The position numbers and the translations under genes were made by a program. DNA of 64,000 nucleotides from JAJDAH01 sp964487605 (GTDB taxonomy: Bacteria; Myxococcota_A; Polyangia; Polyangiales; Polyangiaceae). Positions 32,995-40,963 of this stretch are shown piece after piece; the stretch's first letter is position 1, and each line of letters starts with the position of its first letter. The stretch is from assembly GCA_964487605.1 (NCBI GenBank), contig CAZARU010000023.1, positions 1 to 64,000 of the forward strand, read 5' to 3'. Below the pieces are notes generated by a model, which made no database searches, had not been told where the DNA came from, and saw nothing but the letters and a program-made list of their open reading frames with translations.

Positions 32995-34920
32995 TCACCA
33001 TCCGCACTTCTCGCCCTCGTTCTGCTTCTTCATCCACTCGACCAGCGGTCGATAGTACTCGGCGATGGGCTTCGAGCTCATCGTCCGCCCGGCACCGATG
33101 GCTTCGAGCGCGTCGGGCCACGGCTTGCTCGCACCCAACCTGAGCATCGCGATCATCTTCTCGCCGGCGCGCTTGTCGCCGTAGATGGAGCACCGGTGCA
33201 GCGGCCCCTGGTGACCGATGGCGCGACAGAGCGCCTCGTGGAACTGGTACTGGAGGATCCGCGCCAGGTAGTAGCGCGTGTACGGTACGTTCCCCGGAAT
33301 GTGGTACTTGGCGCCGGGGTCGAAGTCGCTCTCCGTCCTCGCCGACGGCGGGGCGATGCCCTGGTAGGTCGTGCGCAGGCGCCACCAGGCGGCGTTGTAC
33401 TGGGACGGCGGCGTCTTTCCGGCGAAGACCTCCCAGCGCCACTGATCGATCAGCTTGCCGAAGGGCAGGAACGCGACGCCTTCGAGCGCGCGCTTCATGA
33501 GCTCGTTGATGTCGGCCTTCTCGTCGCTGGGGACCTTGTCGTAGAGCCCGAGCTTGGCGAGGTACTCCGGCGTCACGCTCAGCGCCAGCGTGTCCCCGAT
33601 GCCCTCGTGGAAGCCGTCGTTCGCTCCCTCCTGGAAGAGGACCGGATGGTGCCCGTAGTAGTGGAAGTAGTAGTTGTGACCCAGCTCGTGATGGATCGTC
33701 ACGAGATCCTCGTGATCGATCTTGATGCACATCTTGATGCGGAGGTCGCCGCCCATGTTCACGTCCCAAGCACTGGCGTGACACTCGACGTCGCGGTCCC
33801 GCGGGCGCACGAACTGGCTGCGTTCCCAGAACGTCTTGGGGAGCGGATCCATCCCGAGCGAAACGAAGAACTTCTCGCCGAGCTCGACCAGCTTCTTCTC
33901 GTCGTACTTCTTCTTCTCGAGCTGCCTCGTCAGATCCGGCAAGCCCTTGCCCGGGAAGGGCTCCACGAGATCGTAGAGGTTGGACCACTCCTGCGCCCAC
34001 ATGTTGCCGAGCAGGTGAGCCGGAATGGGCGCGCCCTTGGGGATCAGCGCTTCACCGTACTTCTTGCGCAGCCGCGCGCGAACGAAGCAGTGCAGCTCGT
34101 CGTAGAGGGGCTCGACCTCCGTCCAGAGCCGCTCGGTTTCGGCGACGAACTGCTCCGCCGGCATGTCGTACCGCCCGCGCCAGATCTCGCCCATGTCGGC
34201 GAACCCGAGCTCCCTCGCCCCTTCGTTGCCGAGCTGGACCATGCGCTCGTACATCGGTCGCATGGGCGGCGAGATGCTGCGCCACTTGGACCAAGCCTCG
34301 AGCAGCAGCTCCGGATCGCGGCTCTTCGCGATGACGTCGGACAGCTCGGTGAGGGTCAGGCACTCCGCCTTCTTGTCCTTCCCGTGCCCGACGAGCTTCG
34401 GCGAGCAGGGCTTTCCCTTGCCGTAGAGCGCGCTCAGCTTCGAGTCGAGCTCCGCGAGCTCGGCTCGCTTCTTCGCGTCCTCGGGGGCGGGAAGGCCGGC
34501 GGAGAACTTCAGGAGGTAGAGGCTCCGCGCGACGTCGGGCGGCAGGTCGAGCCCGCGAAATCGCAGCGAGTCCTTGATGGCTTGCGACTGGTAGGCCATC
34601 AGGCGCTCGCTCGCCTTGGCCGCGAGGACCTCGGTGTCTTCCGTGATGTAAGTGGACTTGACCCACGCCATGCGCGAGGACTCGACGTAGAGCTCGCGCA
34701 GGCGCGCGTTGACGTCCGAGACGAACGCCGTGGCGTCGGCGACCGTCGCCGTTCCGCTCGGATCGGTGTGCACGTCCACCGGGGCGGCGGAGCTCGCCGG
34801 GCCGGCAGGGGGAGCCTCCGGGGGCAGCGGGGCTCCGCCGCAGCCGGCAGCGAGCGCGAGGGAAGCGAGCGCGGAGGCGGCAGCGCGGCGGGGAAACGAC
34901 GGCGGGGTACGTGGCTTCAT
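32995..34920 (-). CDS. M2-family (angiotensin-converting-enzyme-type) peptidyl-dipeptidase, lipoprotein
   Basis: Zinc metallopeptidase of 641 residues. The signal ends AAGC with Cys27, so the enzyme is probably lipidated in the envelope. The M2 signature is clear: HHELGH with His411, Glu412 and His415 as ligands and catalytic base, and GANDGFHEGIGDTLALSV with the third ligand Glu439. Other ACE-family landmarks include YPNRY-like YIPKGAPIPAHLLGNMWAQ and the C-terminal HIPGNVPYTRYYLARILQYQF. Family members remove dipeptides from peptide C termini. The gene is 52 bases downstream of a TauE/SafE permease gene on the same strand. Confidence 0.93.
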   Translation of the reverse strand: MKPRTPPSFPRRAAASALASLALAAGCGGAPLPPEAPPAGPASSAAPVDVHTDPSGTATVADATAFVSDVNARLRELYVESSRMAWVKSTYITEDTEVLAAKASERLMAYQSQAIKDSLRFRGLDLPPDVARSLYLLKFSAGLPAPEDAKKRAELAELDSKLSALYGKGKPCSPKLVGHGKDKKAECLTLTELSDVIAKSRDPELLLEAWSKWRSISPPMRPMYERMVQLGNEGARELGFADMGEIWRGRYDMPAEQFVAETERLWTEVEPLYDELHCFVRARLRKKYGEALIPKGAPIPAHLLGNMWAQEWSNLYDLVEPFPGKGLPDLTRQLEKKKYDEKKLVELGEKFFVSLGMDPLPKTFWERSQFVRPRDRDVECHASAWDVNMGGDLRIKMCIKIDHEDLVTIHHELGHNYYFHYYGHHPVLFQEGANDGFHEGIGDTLALSVTPEYLAKLGLYDKVPSDEKADINELMKRALEGVAFLPFGKLIDQWRWEVFAGKTPPSQYNAAWWRLRTTYQGIAPPSARTESDFDPGAKYHIPGNVPYTRYYLARILQYQFHEALCRAIGHQGPLHRCSIYGDKRAGEKMIAMLRLGASKPWPDALEAIGAGRTMSSKPIAEYYRPLVEWMKKQNEGEKCGW

Positions 34921-34972
34921 GGCGCCGGCACTACCCGTGCCCCCAGGCGAGATCAAGGCGACGCTGGCAGGC

Positions 34973-35737
34973 TCACGCCCATCGGCGCCAGGCGAGGACG
35001 GCGCTGAGGCCGACGCCGATGAGCACGACGATGCCGCGTACGATCTTCGCGTTGACCCTGCGTGCGACGGACGCGCCGCCGAAGCCCCCTGCAAGCATCC
35101 CCGCGGTCATGGCGACGGCAGCCGGACCGTCGAACGCGCCTCGCGCAAGAAAGTAGACCGCCGAGCAAGCGTTGATCGCACCGACGATGACGGTCTTCAT
35201 CGCGTTCATCTGGTGGATGTTCATCCGATGCAGGCGGGAGAGCAGTGCGAGCGAGATGATCCCCATGCCGGCACCGAAGTAGCCTCCATAGACGGCAGCG
35301 ACGGCGAAGCCCGCCGCCACGAGGGTCGTGCGGGCCCTGGAGCGCGGGCGATCGGCGTTCGCCTCGTCACCCCCCACGGCGTCGCTGAAGAAGAGCAGGC
35401 ACGTCGCGCCGAGCACGAGCCAGGGCACCAGGGCGTCGAACACGGCCGCCGGGGCCGCCAGCAGCAGCGCCGCGCCGAGCACGCTCCCCCCCACCGCCGG
35501 CGCGGCGAGGAGCACGGCGAGCCGCGTGTTCCCCTCCAGCTCCCGCCGGTAGGCCCACGCCGCCGCCAGGGAGCCCGGGCCCAGGGCCACCGTGTTCGTC
35601 GCGCTCGCGAGGACCGGGGGCAGCCCGGCCGCGAGCGCCGCGGGGAAAGAGACGATGGTCCCACCGCCGGCCACGGAGTTGATCGCGCCCGCTGCGACGG
35701 AGGCCGCCGCCAGAAGGCCGAGGTTCGCGGCGTCCAC
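34973..35737 (-). CDS. TauE/SafE-family membrane permease
   Basis: Inner-membrane transporter of about 254 residues with seven to eight hydrophobic helices. The N-terminal NSVAGGGTIVSFPA block and the later VYGGYFGAGMGIISLALL are the paired TauE/SafE signatures. Members export or import sulfite, sulfoacetate or similar anions; the substrate here is unknown. The start is uncertain because only non-ATG codons are available: GTG at 35737 is used, TTG at 35755 is an alternative. It is divergent from the VWA lipoprotein gene at 35954, across a region holding a repeat array. Confidence 0.85.
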   Translation of the reverse strand: MDAANLGLLAAASVAAGAINSVAGGGTIVSFPAALAAGLPPVLASATNTVALGPGSLAAAWAYRRELEGNTRLAVLLAAPAVGGSVLGAALLLAAPAAVFDALVPWLVLGATCLLFFSDAVGGDEANADRPRSRARTTLVAAGFAVAAVYGGYFGAGMGIISLALLSRLHRMNIHQMNAMKTVIVGAINACSAVYFLARGAFDGPAAVAMTAGMLAGGFGGASVARRVNAKIVRGIVVLIGVGLSAVLAWRRWA

Positions 35738-35863
35738 GGGGGACGCTGTTACCAAGACTCGGGGCTTGCACGCCACGCGTGACCTTCCGGGACGGCCGGA
35801 GCCGTGAGAATGCCGGGTGCGCGGCGTGGAGCCTGCGCGCCGCGTCACGGCCGGCGAGCCGAC

Positions 35864-35940
35864 ATCGACCCGCGTGATGGTCCTTGAATCGACCCGCGCG
35901 ATTCGTCAGCCTACGCCGCACCCCGCAGCGCGCGGGTCGA
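35864..35940. promoter_or_regulatory. Operator-like array: two direct and one inverted copy of ATCGACCCGCG
   Basis: ATCGACCCGCGTGAT (35864-35878) and ATCGACCCGCGCGAT (35888-35902) start 24 bases apart and differ at one position. A third copy runs in the opposite direction at 35929-35940 (CGCGCGGGTCGA), an exact 12-base complement of 35889-35900. The array ends 13 bases before the ATG at 35954, between two divergent genes. It resembles a binding site for a dimeric regulator; the regulator is not identifiable. Confidence 0.5.
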
Positions 35941-35953
35941 GTCGAGGCCGAAC

Positions 35954-37210
35954 ATGAAGCAGGATTTCACCCACGTCGTTCTCGGAGCCTGCGTCGGAGT
36001 CGCGTTCGCTGCCGCGTGCTCGGCCAGCAGCTCGCCCGAGAGCAAGGCGAGCGGAGGCTCGGGCGCGGGGGGCGCCTCCGGTGCCTCCGGCGCGTCCGCG
36101 ACGGGCGGCATCGGAGGAACGGGCGGTACCGGCGGTGCAGGCGGGACCGGACCGCTCATCGACGCCGGCACGTTCGAGGACGTGAAGGCCAGCGATGCTC
36201 CCTGCAGCTCCGTCACGGAAGAGGCGGGCAAGCCCGCGGTCGACATCATCTGGGTCATCGACAACTCGTGCTCGATGAACGACGAGGCCGAGAAGGTCCG
36301 GAACAACATCAACTCGAGCTTCGTCAACATCCTGGACCAGAGCATCATCGACTGGCGGATGATCATGATGTCGTCTCGCGGAACGAGCGGCACCGACATC
36401 TGCGTCGCACCGCCCATCGGAGGCCCCGGATGCTCCGACAACCCGCCGAAGTTCTTCCACGTCCCCTGCGAGATCGGCAGCACCGATTCCCTGACGCAGC
36501 TCGTGGGCAACTACCAGGTCCTGAACCCGCTCTTCTGTCCGGGCGGGACGACGCCATGGGGTCAGCTCCTTCGCTACGAGGCGGCCAAGGTGTTCGTGGT
36601 GGTGACCGACGACGAAGCGGGACCACCTCCGTTCAACTGGGACGCGACGATGTTCGACAACTGGCTCCTCAACAACGCGACGCCACCCGGGATGTTCGGC
36701 AGCACCATGAAGCGCAACTACGTGTTCCACGGCATCGTCGGCACCGACAAGGGGAACCCGCCGATGGCCTGCGTCGCGCCGGCGACGGACGCCGGACCCG
36801 GCAACTCCGCCGTGGAGCCCGGCAACGAGTATCTGAAGCTCGCGCAAGTGACCGGCGGGCTCATCGACTCCATCTGCGAGCAGGACTGGAGCGTGATCTT
36901 CAACACCATTGCCGACGGCATCGTGAGGCGCCTCGAGTGCGAGTATGGCGTGCCGCTGCCCGCCGACGGCGGAACGATCGACCCGGCTCGCGTCAACGTG
37001 AAGTTCACGCCGGGGTCGGGCACGACGGAAGACATCCTTCAGGACAACAACGCCGACTGCGACGCCGGCGCCGACGGCTGGCAGTGGAACGCCGACAGCA
37101 CGCGAATCCTCCTGTGCGGCGACACCTGCGAACGCGTGAAGGCCGATCTCGACGGCTCCATCGCCCTCGAGGTCGGCTGCGAGACCAAGACGGTACCTCC
37201 GCCGCGCTGA
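35954..37210 (+). CDS. VWA-domain lipoprotein, paralogue of the gene at 30931 (418 aa)
   Basis: Signal MKQDFTHVVLGACVGVAFAA, then lipidation at Cys22, then a short Gly/Ser spacer. The VWA domain begins VDIIWVIDNSCSM; the D-x-S-x-S motif reads D-N-S-C-S, so it is complete. Later segments VFVVVTDDEAGPPP, YVFHGIVGTDKG and ARVNVKFTPGSG parallel the minus-strand paralogue. C-terminal Cys pairs (CGDTCERVKADLDG) suggest disulfides. The ATG lies directly after the inverted-repeat array. It converges with the small rod-like gene. Confidence 0.85.
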   Translation: MKQDFTHVVLGACVGVAFAAACSASSSPESKASGGSGAGGASGASGASATGGIGGTGGTGGAGGTGPLIDAGTFEDVKASDAPCSSVTEEAGKPAVDIIWVIDNSCSMNDEAEKVRNNINSSFVNILDQSIIDWRMIMMSSRGTSGTDICVAPPIGGPGCSDNPPKFFHVPCEIGSTDSLTQLVGNYQVLNPLFCPGGTTPWGQLLRYEAAKVFVVVTDDEAGPPPFNWDATMFDNWLLNNATPPGMFGSTMKRNYVFHGIVGTDKGNPPMACVAPATDAGPGNSAVEPGNEYLKLAQVTGGLIDSICEQDWSVIFNTIADGIVRRLECEYGVPLPADGGTIDPARVNVKFTPGSGTTEDILQDNNADCDAGADGWQWNADSTRILLCGDTCERVKADLDGSIALEVGCETKTVPPPR

Positions 37211-37237
37211 CTTTCGCGGGCCGCGGGCCGCGGCGAA

Positions 37238-37549
37238 TCAGCGCCGACGACCGATGGAGACGAGCTCCTCGGTCATCTCGTCGGCAGCGCGCAGCACCGC
37301 GACGTTCGCGGACACGGCGTACTTCGCCAGTCGCAGATCGAGCACGCCCTCGACGAGGTCGGCCGTGTGCGGGGTCGCACCGGCAGCCGCCGAGCGGGCG
37401 CTCTCGCTCATGCTGATGGAGTCGGCGCCCGCGAATGCCGTCGCGGCGCGTGTCACTTCGGCGGCGGCGCGATCGAACCGCTCGAGCGAGGAGCGGACGC
37501 CTCCCCGGGCGGCGTCGAAGGCGGAGGGCAGGCCGGTGATCCGGGGCAT
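37238..37549 (-). CDS. Small protein with flagellar-rod-type C-terminal helix (103 aa)
   Basis: A helical protein of 103 residues without signal peptide. Its C-terminal helix, VEGVLDLRLAKYAVSANVAV followed by LRAADEMTEELVSIGRR, matches by eye the C-terminal motif of flagellar rod, hook and FlgC/FlgG proteins (V-E-M-V...Y-x-A-N-x-x-V...A-D-E-M). The N terminus (RITGLPSAFDAARGG) could be the matching N-terminal strand. No flagellar genes are in the window, and many myxobacteria lack flagella, so it may belong to a different export structure. The ATG at 37549 is the only good start. It is divergent from the SDR gene. Confidence 0.65.
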   Translation of the reverse strand: MPRITGLPSAFDAARGGVRSSLERFDRAAAEVTRAATAFAGADSISMSESARSAAAGATPHTADLVEGVLDLRLAKYAVSANVAVLRAADEMTEELVSIGRRR

Positions 37550-37672
37550 CGAACCGGTGAACGGTCCGGGCGGGGCTCCCTTGAGGGAAATCGGGGCCAC
37601 GCGCCGGGCAGGGGGCTCCAGCGCCCCAGGAGGATCCCCCGGGGCGCCCCGAAGCATGGGAAAAGGTCCGGC

Positions 37673-38428
37673 ATGTTCGACCTCTCCGGGCACGTGGCGG
37701 TGGTGACGGGCGGAAACGGGGGCCTGGGCCTCGGAATGGCGCGCGGGCTCTCTCGGGCAGGCGCGAGCGTGGCGGTCTGGGGACGTAACGCCGACAAGAA
37801 CCTCGAGGCCGTCGAGGAGCTGTCGGCGATGGGGCCCGCCTTCGGCGTCGTGTGCGACGTCGCGAGCGAGCCGGACACGGACGCGGCCGTCCGGGCGACC
37901 CTCGAGAGGTTCGGCCGCATCGACTCGTGCTTCGCCAACGCGGGCGTCGGCGGCGACCGAACGCCGTTCACGGATCTGTCGCTCGCCCAGTGGGAGCGCC
38001 TGCTCTCGATCAACCTCACCGGGACGTTCCTCACGTTCCGCGCCGCCGCGCGGCACATGATCGCGCGGGGCGGCGGGGGCCGTCTCGTCGCGACCTCGTC
38101 CATCGGGTCGGAGTTCGGCATCCCGCGGGGCGAGCACTACTCCGCGTCGAAGGCCGGAGTGTGCGCGCTGGTGCGCTCCCTGGCCGTCGAGCTCGCGCGC
38201 TGGAGCATCACGGCGAACGCCGTGCTCCCGGGCTGGATCGACACGGACATGACGGAGCACGCTCGAAGCTGGGACAAGATGAACGACGCGATCGTCCATC
38301 GGACACCGGCCAGGCGATGGGGCAAACCCGACGACTTCGCGGCGATAGCGGTGTACTTCGCGTCGGAGGCGTCACGATTCCACACGGGCGACGTCGTCAC
38401 ACTCGACGGCGGCTACAGCGTCTTCTGA
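37673..38428 (+). CDS. Short-chain dehydrogenase/reductase (SDR)
   Basis: NAD(P)-dependent oxidoreductase of 251 residues, classical SDR length. Cofactor motif TGGNGGLG (12-19), NAG at 89-91, catalytic Asn114, Ser143 and Y156-x-x-x-K160 (YSASK) are all present, followed by the family's PGWIDTDM block and C-terminal DGGY. The Asp at the end of the second strand region suggests NAD rather than NADP, but this is not secure. The ribosome site AAAGG lies seven bases upstream. The physiological substrate is unknown. Confidence 0.93.
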   Translation: MFDLSGHVAVVTGGNGGLGLGMARGLSRAGASVAVWGRNADKNLEAVEELSAMGPAFGVVCDVASEPDTDAAVRATLERFGRIDSCFANAGVGGDRTPFTDLSLAQWERLLSINLTGTFLTFRAAARHMIARGGGGRLVATSSIGSEFGIPRGEHYSASKAGVCALVRSLAVELARWSITANAVLPGWIDTDMTEHARSWDKMNDAIVHRTPARRWGKPDDFAAIAVYFASEASRFHTGDVVTLDGGYSVF

Positions 38429-38479
38429 CGTGACACGGCGTGGCTTTACGAGCGGTGCGGAACGAGGGACGCTCCTGGC

Positions 38480-40240
38480 GTGCTGCGCTGCGTGCTCGGG
38501 AGCGTAGGGGCCGGGCTCGTCGCGCTCGGCTGTCGCGAACCGACGCAGATCACCATCGCCCTGCGAACGGACGTTCCGTGCGATCGGCTGGAGGGCGTCG
38601 GCATCGTCGTCGGCCCGCCGGATTCCGACGAAGCGGGATCGCTCACGACGGAGTCGCACCGCTGCTCCCCGAGCGGTCGGTTGGGCAGCCTCGTCGCCGT
38701 GCCGAGCGGCGCTCGGGGCGCAGAGGTCTCGATTCGAGTCGTGGGCGCCGTGGGCGGTCCGCTGGCCGAGTGCTCGCGAGCGCCGTATGCGGCGCACTGC
38801 ATCGTCGCCCGGCGGTCGCTCAGGTACGTGCCCCACACGCCACTGCGGGTCCCCATCGACCTGCGCAGCTCCTGCGTGGGCGTGGTGTGCGACCCGTCGA
38901 GCACGTGCGTCCACGGCGTGTGCCGCCCCGCCGCGCTGGACGCCGACTCGTGCGGAGGGGACGGCTGCGACGAGGACGCGCTCCAGCCCGCGCGTGACTC
39001 GGGGTTCACCACGGGTTCCCAGTCCTGCCTCTCCGGCGTGACCGTCGCGGGCCGGAGGCGCACGGGCTACGCAGTGATGAGCGAGATCATCGCTCCGACG
39101 CAGATCGGCGGTGAGTTTCTCTCGCCGACGGAGGGCAACGTCGCGATCGTCGGATTCGACGAGGGCCTGGCCACCAGGTGGTCGACGCTGCTCGCCAGGG
39201 AAGGGTGGGCGACGCCCGGCAAGCTCGCGACCGACGACGACGGCGACTTCTACGCGTGCGCGGTCCTGAGCGGTCGCGGCCTGGGTCGCACCGGGCACGA
39301 GGACGGCGTGCTCGTGGCACGGCTCGACGGCAACGGCGACCCACGGTGGGCCACGGTGCTGTCCGCGTCGAGCGCGGCCTGCACCGCCGTGGCGACGCGC
39401 CCTGACGGGAGCGTCCTCGTCGGCGGCCACTTCCAGGGGTCCCTGGTCGTCGCCGGGACCGAGCACCTGTCGATCGGACCGGCGGAGGACGGCTGGGTGG
39501 CGGCGCTGGACGCCACGGGCCGCGCCCAGTGGGGCAGGGCCCTCGGCGGGCCTGCCCTCGACGTCGTGCGCGGCGTGGCACCGACCCGCGAGGGCTGGGC
39601 CGTGACGGGCGTCGTGACGGGCATCGTGGGCGATCCGATTCCCCCAGGGCAGGACGAGGAGCTGTTCGTGCTCGCCCTGCAGCACGATGGAAACCCCGTC
39701 TGGGCGAAGCGACTTCCGGGGTGGGTCGGACCGTGGGGCATGGCGTCCCCCGCTCCGGGAACGATCTGCCTCTCGGCCCAGCACACCGGGACGACGCTCG
39801 ACGGAATCGACGTTCCGAGCGAGGGGGAGGACGGCCTCGTCGCGTGCTTCGACGACCGGGGAACGACGCTCTGGGCCCGCGGGTTCGGGGGTGACGGTAC
39901 CGATCACTTCGACGGCATCGGTGCCGACGCCGACGGCAACGTGCTCGTGACGGGTCACGGAGGCAGCACGACCATCGACTTCGATGGAGCGACCGTCACC
40001 ACGCGACCGGACGGTGACGTCATCGTCGCGCTGCTGAGCCCGGAGGGCGAGGTTCGGTGGGCGCGGAGCGCCGGGAGCGCCGGATTCGACGAGGGCGCCA
40101 GCGTCGCCGGTGTCTCGGACGATGCCGTGATCGTGGGCGGCTGGGTGGGCGCGGGTGGCGCGGACTTCGGCGGGGGTCCGCTCCCGTTCCTGGGCGACAC
40201 GGACTGCAGCGGCTTCGTCGCGCGCGTCGAGCGCCGGTAG
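38480..40240 (+). CDS. Lipoprotein with SBBP/propeller-like beta repeats (586 aa)
   Basis: GTG at 38480 gives the signal MLRCVLGSVGAGLVALGC with Cys18. A first domain (about 20-170) contains Cys pairs (CVGVVCDPSSTCVHGVC). The rest is a run of beta repeats typical of SBBP or delta-60 propellers, with GxVLVGGHF-like strands, WVAALDATGRAQWGRALGG, DEELFVLALQHDGNPVWAKR and DVIVALLSPEGEVRWARS, each ending in a Trp-Ala-Arg turn. It is likely on the cell surface or in the periplasm. It converges with the lipoprotein gene at 40252, an 11-base gap. Confidence 0.82.
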   Translation: MLRCVLGSVGAGLVALGCREPTQITIALRTDVPCDRLEGVGIVVGPPDSDEAGSLTTESHRCSPSGRLGSLVAVPSGARGAEVSIRVVGAVGGPLAECSRAPYAAHCIVARRSLRYVPHTPLRVPIDLRSSCVGVVCDPSSTCVHGVCRPAALDADSCGGDGCDEDALQPARDSGFTTGSQSCLSGVTVAGRRRTGYAVMSEIIAPTQIGGEFLSPTEGNVAIVGFDEGLATRWSTLLAREGWATPGKLATDDDGDFYACAVLSGRGLGRTGHEDGVLVARLDGNGDPRWATVLSASSAACTAVATRPDGSVLVGGHFQGSLVVAGTEHLSIGPAEDGWVAALDATGRAQWGRALGGPALDVVRGVAPTREGWAVTGVVTGIVGDPIPPGQDEELFVLALQHDGNPVWAKRLPGWVGPWGMASPAPGTICLSAQHTGTTLDGIDVPSEGEDGLVACFDDRGTTLWARGFGGDGTDHFDGIGADADGNVLVTGHGGSTTIDFDGATVTTRPDGDVIVALLSPEGEVRWARSAGSAGFDEGASVAGVSDDAVIVGGWVGAGGADFGGGPLPFLGDTDCSGFVARVERR

Positions 40241-40251
40241 CCGCTCCCGCT

Positions 40252-40896
40252 CTACAGCAGCGCGAACGAGTCGAAGAAACGCTTCTTGTCGGCCTCGGCC
40301 ACCGTACCGCCGAGGGCCGCCAGCGTCACCTGATAGAGCCGATTCTTCACCAGGTAGATCCGGCTCGTGTACTCGAGCTCGCCGCCGAGCGGCGTCGAGG
40401 CCTTCGCGGAGAACTCGCGCCCCGGGTGGCTGCCGATCTTGATCTTGCGCTGCGTATCCAGCTTGCCGTTGATGTTCGTCACCGCGCCGTTCTGCGCTCC
40501 CTCGAGGATCTTGTCGGCGTTGGCGGCGCGGATGATCGACTTCGGGTAGTCCGAGTACATCGCGGTGAACGCGCTGCCACCGGCGGACTCGACCAGGAAC
40601 ATGTGGAGCTCGATGTTGCCGACGGCGGTCGGCGTCTGTTCCGTCTGGTGCTTCGCCGTCCCGGGGAGCTCGACCCGGAACGCGCCGTCCGCGTCCTCCA
40701 GCTTCTGCCACGACAGCGCGGTCGCGGGCGTCGCGGGTGCGGCCGGGGACGCCCCCGCCGCTTCGCTGGTCGCGGCGACGGGCGCCTCCTCCTTCTGCGC
40801 CTCGAGCCGCTCGGCGAACTTCTTGCACGCGAGCAGCGCGACGACGACGAGGCAACACGCGAAGACTTCGGAGCGACGGGTCGGGTGGGACGTCAT
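40252..40896 (-). CDS. Small lipoprotein, last gene of the MoxR/VWA operon (214 aa)
   Basis: Signal with Cys24 in VVVALLAC and a positively charged start. A Glu/Ala/Pro-rich spacer leads to a domain of about 150 residues (GAFRVELPGTAKHQTEQ, FTAMYSDYP, GREFSAKASTPLG, RIYLVKNRLYQVTLAA, FFDSFALL). The pattern resembles periplasmic folds of the DUF1795/PsbP size, and the last helix FDSF is typical of such proteins. The gene at 58319 has a comparable layout. It starts 67 bases after the VWA gene's stop and is probably co-transcribed. Confidence 0.75.
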   Translation of the reverse strand: MTSHPTRRSEVFACCLVVVALLACKKFAERLEAQKEEAPVAATSEAAGASPAAPATPATALSWQKLEDADGAFRVELPGTAKHQTEQTPTAVGNIELHMFLVESAGGSAFTAMYSDYPKSIIRAANADKILEGAQNGAVTNINGKLDTQRKIKIGSHPGREFSAKASTPLGGELEYTSRIYLVKNRLYQVTLAALGGTVAEADKKRFFDSFALL

Positions 40897-40963
40897 CGGC
40901 GGGACCGTATCAGGTCGCGCGCCCGGGCGCGCGCAGCCTCGCTGCGCCGGCGTGGCGCAGCCG

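Noticed and set aside
34973..35848. Longer start of the TauE/SafE permease
   Set aside because: The frame stays open to 35848 but the added residues are Arg/Pro-rich and polar, unlike an N-terminal membrane helix. The operator-like array lies just upstream of this point.
37211..37237. Hairpin at the convergent junction of the second VWA gene and the rod-like gene
   Set aside because: CCGCGG repeats at 37221-37226 and 37228-37233 could pair only with a one-base loop, which is not a stable stem.
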